A stretch of DNA of 64,000 nucleotides from Falciphora oryzae (taxonomy: Eukaryota; Ascomycota; Sordariomycetes; Magnaporthales; Magnaporthaceae). Location of the stretch: contig JNVV01000006.1 in the NCBI GenBank assembly GCA_000733355.1, positions 478,556 to 542,555 of the forward strand, written 5' to 3'. The position numbers and the translations under genes are program-made. Position 1 is the first letter of the stretch. Every line of letters starts with the position of its first letter. The notes under the pieces were generated by a model. The model did not search any database, was not told the DNA's origin, and saw only the letters and a program-made list of their open reading frames with translations. Below are positions 21,537 through 31,027 of this stretch, one piece after another.

Positions 21537-23804
21537 ATGACTCTGGCGCCCGCTCCCGCGGTGGGGATTTCTGGGCCCTCCCGCCTCCTTCACAACCCAC
21601 CATGGGCCGCGACGGCGCCCTCACGAGCACTGAGGCTCGGCCTCAGCCACCTCCAGCCCTCCCTCTTCTATCGGAATCGAGGTTCACACCAGGTCCGGCA
21701 CGCCTCTCACGTCCCCGACCGCCACGATGGTGCCATCCTCGGCACGCGGCTTCTCCCGAGCGCAACCCACTCCGGAGGGAAAGCGTTGGATGCGGCGTTT
21801 ATTCAGGCCGTGCTTGGCCAGCAACTGCCAGGCCGCCCGCGACGACAACTGAGCCCTCATGGGGAGGCGGACGCAGCACCACTATATGCACACCTTCCCT
21901 CGCAGACTCTATCCAAGGAAACATTCGCCGGTCGTTTCCGACGCGCGCTACGAGAAGCAGATGTTTTGGTATTATGGAAACTCATCGACCATGTCCCGGA
22001 GCCGGACCAGGAATATGACCCTCTGCCGCAGGTTGTTGCGAGCTTGTCTGCAGACTCTTTTTCTGAGCTTCTAAGACTTTTTGAACCCGACAACGTCCAG
22101 CGGCGCCTCCATGGCGATGGGAATCGTCTTTTCATCAGTGCCGGCATGGTGGCAACGACACCGCTGGGTTCACTGGTGGACGGGCTGGGGAGGAGGCGAA
22201 CGTATCTGACGCTCTACGAAAGCCTGAGGAGGCTGTGCCAGATCCGAGAGATGGCTGGTGGTAGGCTCATGGCCTCAGATTTCAAGATCTTACTGCGGAG
22301 CGCCGGCGCGACGATGGATTTGTACAAGGTGAAGCGCGTCTGGGGCCAGTACCTGCACTCCGTGTCTCATGCCAAGACAGCAGATGTCATGACTGAGTAC
22401 ATCAAGGCGAGATTCTTCACCGATCCGCTGTTCTCGCAGTACGACACATCTCGGTTCCGCGTATATCCGCTAAACCTGAACAGGAGAAAATTCCTCCTGG
22501 GTCGCGTGCGTTTTGGTATACTCGAGAAGATGCGCCTACGGACCGCGCGGAAGCGACACGACCGGTTCGGCCAGAATGCGGCGGCGCATAAAACCGCGGT
22601 GCGCATTGACAAAATGCTCTCTAAGGCCGGCCCTCTCCGGAAGCTGGTGGATCGCAACGTGAACCAAGGATACCTGGAGGAGGAGCAGGCCTGCGCCTTG
22701 CTGGTCGCCATGTCGCGGACTTCCTCGAACCGAGACAAGACCAACTTGCTCGTCCGAACCTGGGGAGTCATGGCCATGTCTTCCATGTCTGATCTCCCGG
22801 CGCAGCTCGTCGAAGACCCGGCCTCGCTGCGTGAGAGATTCCAAAGGCCAGGTGCTGTCTCGGCGCCCACTCAGAAGCTGTTGCTTGCTGTTGTGCGCGC
22901 CTACTGTGCCATGGCCGACGTCCCCATGGCACTGAGCATCGTCGACACGCTCTCGCGCGTGTACAACATCGAAATTCCCGACAAGCTCTGGTTTGAGCTG
23001 CTGGAATGGGTGTACACTCTCTCCAGCTATCCCGCCAGGCAGGAGTGGGAATTAATGAGTCCTCTTCTCGTCAACAAGGTCATGACAACAGACTCTCTCT
23101 TGCAGATCTGGGAGGTCATGACATCTGCGCGGTACAATGTGCAGCCGGGCGTGGCGCAGTATTTTATCCTGGCAAAGTCCCTGTTGGCCAAGGGAGAGAC
23201 GGTTGTGGCGGTGGAGTTGATTGAGAAGATGGTTCAACAGTACGACTCCCGGGTCGGGGAGCTTGAGGCCGCCGCCGTGGAAGCCGCGCATGCGAAGGCC
23301 CTTGGTCTTGACGAGGCCCGGTCGAAGCGCAGGTACCACGAGGCGGTGCTGAGCAAGTGGACGTTGTGGTTCTACATCCACAGGTGCGTCACCTTGCTGC
23401 TCAAGGCGGCCCGGCGCAACGGCGGGGACGAGCACAATGCGTGGGCAGCGACCCGGCTCGTGCCGGACTGCATCGCCGCCTTTGAGCGCTTCCTGCCGCG
23501 GGAGGTTGAGTACAAGGTGGCCACAGGGCTCGTGACGATCGACCTGCGCCGCAATGTGGGGGCCCAGAGCTATAGTCTCGTCCGCGAAACGTTTGAAGCG
23601 CCGCCGACGGTACCGGTCCAGTCTACCACGACGTGGTACATGCCCATAAGCAAGAGGCGGCAGTCCCTTTGGCGAAAGAACAGGGAAAAGACGCGCAGAA
23701 TATCGCGTGACGTCTTTCCCACGAACCTGCCGTCGACATTTGAGGTGCCAGCCTATACTACAGGGCAGATCGGCTCTAGATGGATTCAGAAGCAGTTCGC
23801 TTGA
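21537..23804 (+). CDS. Mitochondrial ATPase-expression-like protein (755 aa)
   Basis: A single exon with no stop from the ATG at 21537. The N-terminus is Arg/Ala/Ser-rich and nearly free of acidic residues for about 60 positions, as expected of a mitochondrial targeting signal. The body is all-helical and hydrophobic with PPR-like helical pairs. The segment LGRRRTYLTLYESLRRLCQIREMAGGR and onward resembles the fungal ATP13/Aep2-type 'mitochondrial ATPase expression' family, whose yeast member supports translation of the ATP9 mRNA. I recall this family by sequence pattern, not by search, so the function is tentative. The basic C-terminus (KRRQSLWRKNREKTRRISRD) could bind RNA. Alternative: an unrelated mitochondrial PPR-like protein. 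Confidence 0.6.
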   Translation: MTLAPAPAVGISGPSRLLHNPPWAATAPSRALRLGLSHLQPSLFYRNRGSHQVRHASHVPDRHDGAILGTRLLPSATHSGGKALDAAFIQAVLGQQLPGRPRRQLSPHGEADAAPLYAHLPSQTLSKETFAGRFRRALREADVLVLWKLIDHVPEPDQEYDPLPQVVASLSADSFSELLRLFEPDNVQRRLHGDGNRLFISAGMVATTPLGSLVDGLGRRRTYLTLYESLRRLCQIREMAGGRLMASDFKILLRSAGATMDLYKVKRVWGQYLHSVSHAKTADVMTEYIKARFFTDPLFSQYDTSRFRVYPLNLNRRKFLLGRVRFGILEKMRLRTARKRHDRFGQNAAAHKTAVRIDKMLSKAGPLRKLVDRNVNQGYLEEEQACALLVAMSRTSSNRDKTNLLVRTWGVMAMSSMSDLPAQLVEDPASLRERFQRPGAVSAPTQKLLLAVVRAYCAMADVPMALSIVDTLSRVYNIEIPDKLWFELLEWVYTLSSYPARQEWELMSPLLVNKVMTTDSLLQIWEVMTSARYNVQPGVAQYFILAKSLLAKGETVVAVELIEKMVQQYDSRVGELEAAAVEAAHAKALGLDEARSKRRYHEAVLSKWTLWFYIHRCVTLLLKAARRNGGDEHNAWAATRLVPDCIAAFERFLPREVEYKVATGLVTIDLRRNVGAQSYSLVRETFEAPPTVPVQSTTTWYMPISKRRQSLWRKNREKTRRISRDVFPTNLPSTFEVPAYTTGQIGSRWIQKQFA

Positions 23805-24027
23805 GATTAGCTGGATGTGTTGCATATAGCGCCTCTGCACGTGGGAACTTGGCACATGCCCGAGGGCAGCATCGGATTTGTCCAAAAAAGAGTTCCTAGA
23901 TGGCGGGTATATGGATAGAAAAAGAAAGACATAAAACAACGAAAACAAAGTACACAGCTCTTGCCAGCATGCTAAAAAAAAAAATTCCAAAAATAGCCTT
24001 GGCCTACTCTTTCAGGAGCGGACGTCA

Positions 24028-25086
24028 CTACTCGACCGTCTCTAGCCTTAGGTCGTTGACGACCATGTACCGGCTGAGAGTGATCCAGCCGTACCGGAAC
24101 CAGACCATCTGGCTCAGGTGGGCCTCGGTCATGGCCCTCCAGGCGGTCGCGACGTTGCGTCCGCCTGCGCCGCTGCCATGGCCGGTGGCAGCACCACTAC
24201 CCCCGCTACCGCCGGTGAGAGAATTCATAAAGACCAGGCCCCGTGGGTGCCCGCCCTCGGCCTTGGACGCCGGGCCGGCGGCGGCGAACCCCCAGCTCGT
24301 GGCCAGGGTGGCGACGGCGTCGAGTATGGATGTGTACTTTCGCAGGAACGAGACCGACGTCAGGCTGTAGAGGGCCAGGGGGGAAGAGCCACCCCGGCTC
24401 AGCGTGGAGGCGAAGGCACGGGCGCCGTGGTAGAGCGAGATGTGGTTGGGGTGGGACGAGACCCCCTGCGAGTCAAAGGTGACGAGCATGTCGATATTGG
24501 CGGCGCGGCCGGCGTCCTGGACGAAGGCCGAGGTCAGCAGGTCCGAAATGGCGGTCGGGTCCCATGTCGTTGTCATGGAGTCTGGGAAAGATCTTTAGGA
24601 GCGCGCGTGGCACGTCGTTAGTTTACGTGCACATGTGCGCAGGAGAGGGGATACAAGGGATAGGGGTATGCGTACTCGGACTCTATGACGGTGACGTCCT
24701 CCTCCTGCCGCAGGCCGAGCAGCATCCCGCTCTTGACGAGCTCCTTCTTGCGTGTCTCACCGAGCCCGTCCGCGTTTCCTGTTGGGTTCCCGGGGTGAAC
24801 TGTCAGTAATGCAGGGGAGGTCAAGACAGTGGGTGGCTACCTAGCTGTGGTGGCACGAACCGCTGCTTAGACACAGGATCTTGACATGGTTGCCGGTCTC
24901 GGGGCGGGTCAGGGCCAGGACGGTCGGGGCGAAGAACATGGCCTCGTCGTCCGGGTGGGCGATCAGGAGGCAGATGCGCTTGTTGCGCGGGGTTGGGAAG
25001 CGCGCCGCGGCAATTGATAGCATGTACATGTACAGAGCCGGCGCCAGCAGGACCACGAGGCCTGCCGCGAGGAGCCCAAGCGACAT
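24028..25086 (-). CDS. GPI12: GlcNAc-phosphatidylinositol de-N-acetylase, PIG-L/Gpi12 (297 aa)
   Basis: Three exons: 25086..24861, 24778..24676, 24592..24028 (phases 1, 2). An N-terminal membrane anchor (LLAAGLVVLLAPALYMYML) is followed by CLLIAHPDDEAMFFAP, the AHPDDE metal-binding motif of the LmbE/PIG-L family, then GNADGLGETRKKEL, FPDSM, VSSHPNHISLYHG (the second HPxH motif) and SFLRKYTSILD. This is the full set for Gpi12, the ER enzyme that removes acetate from GlcNAc-PI in the second step of GPI-anchor synthesis. A Gly/Ser-rich insert (SLTGGSGGSGAATGHGSGAG) near the C-terminus is specific to this sequence. Divergent to the DUF7719 gene. Confidence 0.92.
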
Positions 25087-25574
25087 CCCTGCGAAGACGG
25101 GAGTGCGTTTCTTTGTGGCGGTGACGGAGACGGTTGGGCAATCTGTTCGTTGGGTGGGAAAGTTGTGAACCGGGACAGCACAAGGGCCGAGTAACAGTCC
25201 AGCTGCTTGGTCAAGAAGCCGGCGCGGGCTCCTATTTTCCGGGAGTAGCTGGAGATTGCGGGAACGGCTCAGCGTGCAGCCGCACGGTCGGCTGCCAGAC
25301 GCTTGAAGCTTTGCCCCTCCACAGTGGATTTGATATGTCAGGCCATTGGCGAATGAGATTCCTGCTCCGGGGCCAGGTTGGCGGACGGACCCGGATGGCC
25401 GACAGGGGTGAGCTTTATTGGAGGTCCGCACCTGAATTCTACCGTGACAAATGGCTTCACACCACGAGCGAGCAGTCAACATCACTCCCCAAGACATAAA
25501 GACACCCCAGGCGACGGATCAATATCCTGTGCGAATTTTATCCTCCCCGGATCTCACCAGTACATTTATCCAGG
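25087..25574. other. Divergent promoter region, GPI12 / DUF7719-like gene
   Basis: 488 bp between start codons on opposite strands; likely a bidirectional promoter. No clear TATA box and no other gene. Confidence 0.45.
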
Positions 25575-26308
25575 ATGGCACGACAACGCGACGCCGGCGG
25601 AAAGATCAAGCTCAAGCAGCCCGACCGATCAGGACCATCCGAAAAGACATTGCTGGAGATGGCCCAGGAGCGCAACCTATTCAAGGAGGCCGAGATGAGG
25701 CAAAGGATCAACGACGCGAAAAAGAAGGGCTTACCACCACCCTCCGACGCCGCCGCCGGCGAGGACGACGACGGAGAGCTCTCGCCCACCGCCGACCGCA
25801 TCATGGAGGCGCTGATGTGGACCCTCAGCCTGTGCATGCTGCACGTTACGCTTGATGTGCTGGTTCAGAATCAGTACGCCGTTGAGTTGTCCTGGTACAA
25901 GACCATCACCCGCGCCGGCCAGGGCTTCCTCGGTATGCATGTCTCGTTGGTCGTTCCCGGCCCCTTGGATCCGCCACAACAGTCAACTAACAGGGTGGCG
26001 TCGTAGTCTTCGGCTTCCTCCTTTACAACCTGCACTCCCACGTCGCGAATCCCGCCCCGTTCCCCCTCGTCCCGCAGCGCTTCCAGTCCGGCCTTCGCCA
26101 GGCCATCTTCTTCGCCGTAGGCACCGTCGCAGGCTGCTACCTCATCCACATTACCAACAGGCACAGCTACCTCGCCGTCATGAAGCAGGCACCGTCTATA
26201 GGCTGCCTGTGGGTGTGGGCCATTCTCGAGCTCAACCTGTCGCTCTCTGTCCTGAGTCTTGCATCTTGCTATGCGTTCCTTTGGCAGGGCGGGTACAGCC
26301 TCAAATAA
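25575..26308 (+). CDS. Conserved fungal membrane protein, DUF7719-like (219 aa)
   Basis: Two exons, 25575..25932 and 26007..26308, phase 1. I placed the acceptor at 26006 (GTAG) because a CTAAC branch site lies 13-17 nt before it. The nearer CAG overlaps that branch site and gives a frameshift. The N-terminus is basic and Lys/Gln-rich, with an acidic linker (GEDDDGELS). About four hydrophobic segments follow (IMEALMWTLSLCMLHVTLDV, GQGFLVFGFLLYNLHSH, AIFFAVGTVAGCYLIHI, GCLWVWAILELNLSLSVLS). The pattern matches a fungus-specific membrane family I know as DUF7719, of unknown function. It is convergent with the next gene, with only 76 bp between stop codons. Confidence 0.75.
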
Positions 26309-26384
26309 AGCAACCATACAACCAACCGACCCTACCCTACAAACCTGCGGATGGGTCCCTCGGCCTTGTCACTGGTCCAACTCG

Positions 26385-27412
26385 TCATCTCGATCTCGAC
26401 CGCCTTGTCGGAGAACCGCGAAACCTCTGAAGCCGCCCGCGAGTAGAGAGAGGGTCATCTGCTTCCGCCGTGTAGTTGCTCGAAGAAGACGCCCGATGAC
26501 CGAACAAGGGCGACGTCGAATCCACGGGGGACAAAGGCGCTGACGGGGGTGGATCCGAGTCGACAGGCGCTTGGTCCGCGCCACCGACCCGCCGCTTGTG
26601 CATGATGCGATACACCAAGTCCTCCAACCGCCTAATTTCGCCTTGCTGGGAGCTGATCATGTCCTCAAGTTTTTTGAAGCTCTCGGTGGTTTTGACCTCA
26701 CGCCAGTTGGTCCGGCTCTCCAGCTCACGGATCCGCCTGGGAGGCCCAACATGTCAACGCTAAGCAACAATGTTCCACCTAACACCCGGGAACCACGCAC
26801 AAAGTTATGGGGATACGAATGAAGATTCGGAGCGACTCACGATGCGACCATGCTCATCTGTGTGAAAAGCACTCTAGCGGTTAGGGCATCCCTCTGCCTT
26901 ACCAGTTCCAGGGCCTTGGTGCGGACCGAGAGCCAGGCTGTGGCGACGCTGATCTTGGTCCAGTTCCAGGTCCATCCCTTGGGCACAAACGTCCATCCAT
27001 CTTTGGGAGGTGGGGGAGCTCCTCGTCCTTTTTCCTCGCCAGCGTCGCCAGCATCATCGTCCGCCGTCGCCCTCTCCTCGGTCTCCTTGACGAGCTCGAG
27101 CAGACGCTGTTCGAGTCTGACGAGGTCCTCCATGACAAAGGTGTACATCTGAAACTCGGCGGTGACGCTGTAGCGCCTCTCGCGGCCGGACCCATCGAGA
27201 TCTGCGGCGGCGCGCACGAGGTCGGTCAGCCAGGTCGACTCTGTCTTGTACCACGACAGCGACGCCTTCACGCGGAAGTATTCAGCATCGCTATTCCGCA
27301 GGTATGTGACACGCGCATAGACAGCCGCTAGGATGGCCACGACGAAGGTCAGAATGCCTGCCACATTGGCCGCGATGGACAGCGGCGAGTCGTTGTCTTC
27401 GTTGGCTGCCAT
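26385..27412 (-). CDS. Uncharacterised membrane-anchored coiled-coil protein (307 aa)
   Basis: Two exons, 27412..26841 and 26736..26385, phase 2. One membrane segment near the N-terminus (AANVAGILTFVVAILAAVYA) precedes a soluble region with an EDLVRLEQRLLELVKETEE helix and an acidic/proline insert (APPPPKDGW). After the splice, a coiled coil (RIRELESRTNWREV, KKLEDMISSQQGEIRRLEDLVYRI) leads into a Ser/Arg-rich tail ending RRSRSR. I do not recognise a named family; it looks like a Sordariomycete-conserved hypothetical. The coiled coil suggests oligomerisation or tethering at a membrane. If read without splicing, the first exon ends immediately after SMVAS and the coiled coil is lost. Confidence 0.7.
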
Positions 27413-27616
27413 CCCGAGTGCCTATGCAAAGTGGAAAGGTTTCATTCGAATCGCAGTGTTTTTCTTTCTGTCCTTGTCCCCTAGTGCAATTTCAAGCATC
27501 TCAAGACGGCGCCAACTATCCTAGTCCCGGGATAGGTTCGCGAGGGGCTGGCCGGCTCGAGAGGCTGGGTGGACGCTCCGACGTGATTGGCCCATGCTTA
27601 TTAGTACTGTTATGCG

Positions 27617-27653
27617 AAAAAAAAAAAAAAAAAAAAAAAAAAGAAAAAAAAAA
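27617..27653 (+). repeat. Long poly-A tract
   Basis: 26 A, one G, then 10 A, directly beside the left inverted repeat of the AT-rich island. Such tracts are unstable in replication and sequencing, so the exact length is uncertain. Confidence 0.9.
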
Positions 27654-28011
27654 CGCCCAACTTTCGAAAATCCTCTCTGCTAACAGATTGCAGAGTATAA
27701 ATTTCACGCTCGAGATTTAATATGGTGTGACACTGCGCATAATTTTCTGTTGGCGTTTTTTTTTTTTTGAACGAGCGTACAGGGCGCTTACAGGGCATTT
27801 TCGTTGAAAATTTCGAACAAAAAAACTTCAACTTCAAATTACATAGTAAAAAAGGTAACTGTTTTAATAAAATGCATACGAATGTAATTCCCAGAGCTTC
27901 TTTTATCATTTTGAGTTTCCTTTTTATTTTTCTGATTTTTGTTGAATTTTTATTTGTCGTAGAAAACCGCTGTTTTGCCTGTGAAATGGACAAATTTTCG
28001 GAAGTTGGGCG
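27654..28011. mobile_element. AT-rich island bounded by 18-bp inverted repeats (MITE-like)
   Basis: CGCCCAACTTTCGAAAAT at 27654-27671 and its reverse complement with one mismatch at 27994-28011 enclose about 320 bp of strongly AT-rich DNA with no credible gene. The similarity continues outward into A and T tracts (AAG + 10 A on the left, 11 T + CTT on the right), giving arms of about 31 bp. The layout is that of a short nonautonomous inverted-repeat element or a degraded repeat. No clear target duplication is seen because the flanks are homopolymers. The composition contrast with neighbouring genes is sharp. Confidence 0.5.
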
Positions 28012-28022
28012 TTTTTTTTTTT

Positions 28023-28512
28023 CTTGTTGGCGTCCCCTGTACGTCCTCGGCCCCCTCCGCCTCGTTAGCGATGGACTGTTGCTTGCAACAACTGCATTTG
28101 ACTTCTCTGGCTTCTATTGTCACGGAAAGTGGTTTGTAAGCCGCTATATCCCTCGGCGTCTGTGGCCACCGTGCCGAAGGCACGAACATTACAAATGGCG
28201 GCATTATTAATCGTATGATGGGTCGACTGCGGTTCTGGCTCCAAGGACCCTGCCAGCGTCGTTGAAGATACCCGCGATGATGTCCCTGTACCACGGTATA
28301 AAAGCGCAAGCGCAAGCGCGTCACTAATTCCGGTTCATGGTTAAGTGGGATAGAAAAGTGAGATGGAATTCATTCCTATACCTCCCTTTCTTCCTACCTA
28401 CCTTTTACTCTTCTCCTTCCTCTCTTGAACACCAACGCAACTGAGCTTATTGGACTGCCTCTCGACTATCACCAACCCCTTTCTGCGAATAATTCCTATT
28501 CTCAGAGCCAAT
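28023..28512. other. Promoter region of the NmrA-like gene
   Basis: About 490 bp with no gene. It contains TATAAAAG at 28297-28304 and a CT-rich leader at 28380-28430 before the ATG at 28513. Confidence 0.45.
28297..28304 (+). promoter_or_regulatory. Probable TATA box of the NmrA-like gene
   Basis: TATAAAAG lies about 210 bp before the ATG and is followed by GCGCAAGCGCAAGCGC, a short tandem GCGCAA repeat, and then a pyrimidine-rich leader. Confidence 0.5.
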
Positions 28513-29472
28513 ATGAAGACCGTGGGCATATTTCCCGCCTCGGGTGGCCTAGCTTCCAGCACGATAACCCACTTGAGAAAGCTTGTTCCGAACGACCATC
28601 TCGTTCTTATCAGCCGCAACCCGGAAAAGCAGCCGGAAGAGTACACCAACTCGGGAGCGTTGCTCCGCAAGGCGACTTATGAGGACTCGCCCGAGGAGCT
28701 CGCAGAAGCCTTCAGGGACATCGATATCCTCTTTCTTATCTCCTATCCTAGCCACGTTCACGAGTATCGGGTCAAGGTGCATACGGCCGCCCTCAACGCT
28801 GCGGTCCAGGCCGGCGTGTCTCACGTCTTTTATTCGTCCCTCGCCTTCGCCGGCCCGGCCACGAGCACGGCGTCCAAGGCCGGGGTAATGCAGGCGCACC
28901 TGGGGACCGAGGCGCACTTGCGGTCCCTCGCCGCCGCGCGCACCGGCAGCTTCTCCTACACGTCCGTCCGGGAGGGCGTATACTCCGAGACCCTGCCCAT
29001 CTACACGGCCTTCTTCGACGCGGAGGACCCGTCAGCGGCCGAGGTCCGGATCCCGCACGACGGCTCCGGGCCCGGCGTCGCGTGGGCGAAGCGCGACGAC
29101 CTCGGCGAGGCCACGGCGCGCCTGATTGCGCGCTTCGCCGCCGGCGACGGCCGCTACGACGACATCGAGCTGGTCAACCAGGCGGTGCTCCTGACCGGCC
29201 CCAGGGCGTGGACGCTGCAGGAGACGATTGATCAGCTGCAGACGCTGGTCGGAAGACCCGTGCGCATCCGCGAGGTCTCGGTGGACGAGTATGTGTCCCA
29301 GCCTCAGGTTGTGGCCCGGTTTGGGTCGGAGGAGCTGGCGCGGACGTGGGCCCCGACTTGGGATGCCATAAGGGATGGCGAGACGGCGGTCGTCACGCCG
29401 ACTCTGGAACGGGTGCTCGGCCGAGCGCCCGAGGAGTATGATGTCACGTTGAGGAAGTTGGTTCTTGGTTGA
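28513..29472 (+). CDS. NmrA-like / QorB-type NAD(P)-binding protein (319 aa)
   Basis: Single exon. The start at 28513 is chosen because MKTVGIFPASGGLASSTITHL is the Rossmann loop (GxxGxxG form, here ASGGLAS) at its usual distance from the N-terminus. The body has LVLISRNPEK, the helix-rich middle (AALNAAVQAGVSHVFYSSLAFAG), and the C-terminal LTGPRAWTLQETIDQL typical of NmrA-like atypical SDRs. These bind NADP or NAD but often lack the Tyr-x3-Lys catalytic pair, and act as redox sensors or quinone/nitroreductase-like enzymes. No YxxxK is evident here. Function is family-level only. Wobble positions are strongly GC-rich, unlike the AT-rich island just upstream. Confidence 0.83.
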   Translation: MKTVGIFPASGGLASSTITHLRKLVPNDHLVLISRNPEKQPEEYTNSGALLRKATYEDSPEELAEAFRDIDILFLISYPSHVHEYRVKVHTAALNAAVQAGVSHVFYSSLAFAGPATSTASKAGVMQAHLGTEAHLRSLAAARTGSFSYTSVREGVYSETLPIYTAFFDAEDPSAAEVRIPHDGSGPGVAWAKRDDLGEATARLIARFAAGDGRYDDIELVNQAVLLTGPRAWTLQETIDQLQTLVGRPVRIREVSVDEYVSQPQVVARFGSEELARTWAPTWDAIRDGETAVVTPTLERVLGRAPEEYDVTLRKLVLG

Positions 29473-29748
29473 GGGGTTATTGTCCCAGGGCTCAATGCGC
29501 TGCTACTTGGAGTGTGATACTTTGCTTACATGGAACAGAACAAGATCACATAAACATGCACAATGGAATGCTCGCCGTTTTAGGGTATACACACGCGCGT
29601 CATTAGTTGCTGGCTCTATGTAGGTGCTATACAAGTTCCGCCCCTGGAGACATTACTTTTTTTTTTCCCCCCACCACATTAACTCCCCCTACCCGAGAGG
29701 GCATTGGTATCATTGATGCTGAAAGGAGAAGACGTCGAGTTGAAAGAT

Positions 29749-31027
29749 TTACAGGCAGGTGCCGAAGGCGGGCTGGCAGCCGGCCTTGCAGTGGTCGTCG
29801 GTGACACCGCACCATCCCCACTTGGAGCAGCAGGTGCCCCAGTGGGTGCCGGTGCAGGTGACGGTGCCGCCGCAGGTGCCGTCGGTGGACTGGGTCATGC
29901 CGCCGCCGTTGCCGCCGCCACCGTTGCCACCACCGTTGCCACCACCGTTGCCGCCGCCGTTGTTGCTGCCGTCGGCGGCGCGGTACCAGTTCTCGGCCGG
30001 GTCGCCGAGGCACTCGCCGACGGTGACGAAGCGCAGGCCGCGGTCGCGCGAGGTCTGGAGCATGTAGCGGGCCAGGCGGTCGACGGTCATGGCGTGGATG
30101 TCGTGGGACAGGACGATGTGGCCGGGGTTGCCGTTGACGCCGGCGGCGAACTTGGCCTCGGCCTGGGCGATGTCATCCTGGTGGCGCCAGTCGTCGGTGT
30201 CGACGGACCAGTTGATGACGTGGTAGCCGAGCTCGCCGAGGTGGGACAGGCAGGCGCCGTCGCAGTTGCCGTAGGGCGGGCGGATGTAGGTCGGGAAGCG
30301 CTGGAAGACGTTGGCCATGGCCGACTCGGTCAGGAGCACCTCCCTGGCGCGCTCCTCGCGGCTGATGGCGGACAGGTCCTGGTGGCGCCAGGTGTGCGAG
30401 GCGACCTGGTGGCCCTCGGCCAGGGCGCGGCGCACCAGCGACGAGCCGGGATCCTGCTCGATGGGGCTGATGTTGTTGGCCGTGACGAAGAAGGTGGCCT
30501 TGGCGCCGAACTCCTTGAGGAGGTCCAGGAGCTGGCTGGTCTTAGGGCCCGGGCCGTCGTCGAAGGTAAGGGCCACGACGTTGGACTGTGTACAGCGAGT
30601 GATGATGGAGCCTGGGGGGTCGGGGTGTTAACACCAATAATAAGGTACGATTATGGGAAAGGGCATCCTTTGATGCAAGGCTTGTGCTAGGCCGGGCTCC
30701 TATTCGATGATGCTCGAAGCTGACTTGTGCAAGGGGCAACCACTAACCATAGGGCACACTGCCGATCTTGGGCCGCGGGACGTTGGCGGTCTGCTTCTCA
30801 TCGGCACGGCTAGCGGAATAAGAAAGTTAGTACAGGGACCGACCAGTCGGATGTGGTGTTACACACCGGGGGGGCCTTGGAAGGGCGCCAAGGCGGAGAA
30901 CAAAGAGAAATTCCAGAAGAACTTACGCCTGGATGGGCAGATCCCGGGGGTGGGAACGGTCCGCGACATTGTGCGCCAGCGTCATGGACGCGGCTCCGAG
31001 AAGGGCGGTAAGGGCCGAGTACTTCAT
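29749..31027 (-). CDS. Secreted chitin/polysaccharide deacetylase with CBM18 (341 aa)
   Basis: Three exons: 31027..30927, 30809..30748, 30611..29749 (phases 2, 1). A signal peptide (MKYSALTALLGAASMTLA) is followed by a NodB-fold CE4 domain with all five motifs: LTFDDGPGPKT, SHTWRHQDL (metal His pair), RPPYGNCDG, DTDDW and IVLSHDIH. A linker of Asn-Gly3 repeats connects to a C-terminal hevein-type CBM18 (CGGTVTCTGTHWGTCCSKWG...C) rich in Cys. Length is normal. CE4 enzymes remove acetyl groups from chitin to give chitosan, in wall remodelling or hiding from host chitinases; the CBM18 holds the enzyme on chitin. The linker is encoded by a GGC/AAC microsatellite that may vary in copy number. Confidence 0.93.
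29900..29967. repeat. In-frame Asn-Gly microsatellite in the deacetylase linker
   Basis: A run of CCGCCGTTGCCGCCGCCACC-type units on the plus strand, encoding NGGG repeats on the minus strand between the CE4 and CBM18 domains. The repeat is in frame, so copy-number change alters linker length only. Confidence 0.8.

Noticed and set aside
29704..30690. 328-codon plus-strand frame
   Set aside because: Antisense shadow of the chitin deacetylase; Gly/Ala/Val-rich with no motif.
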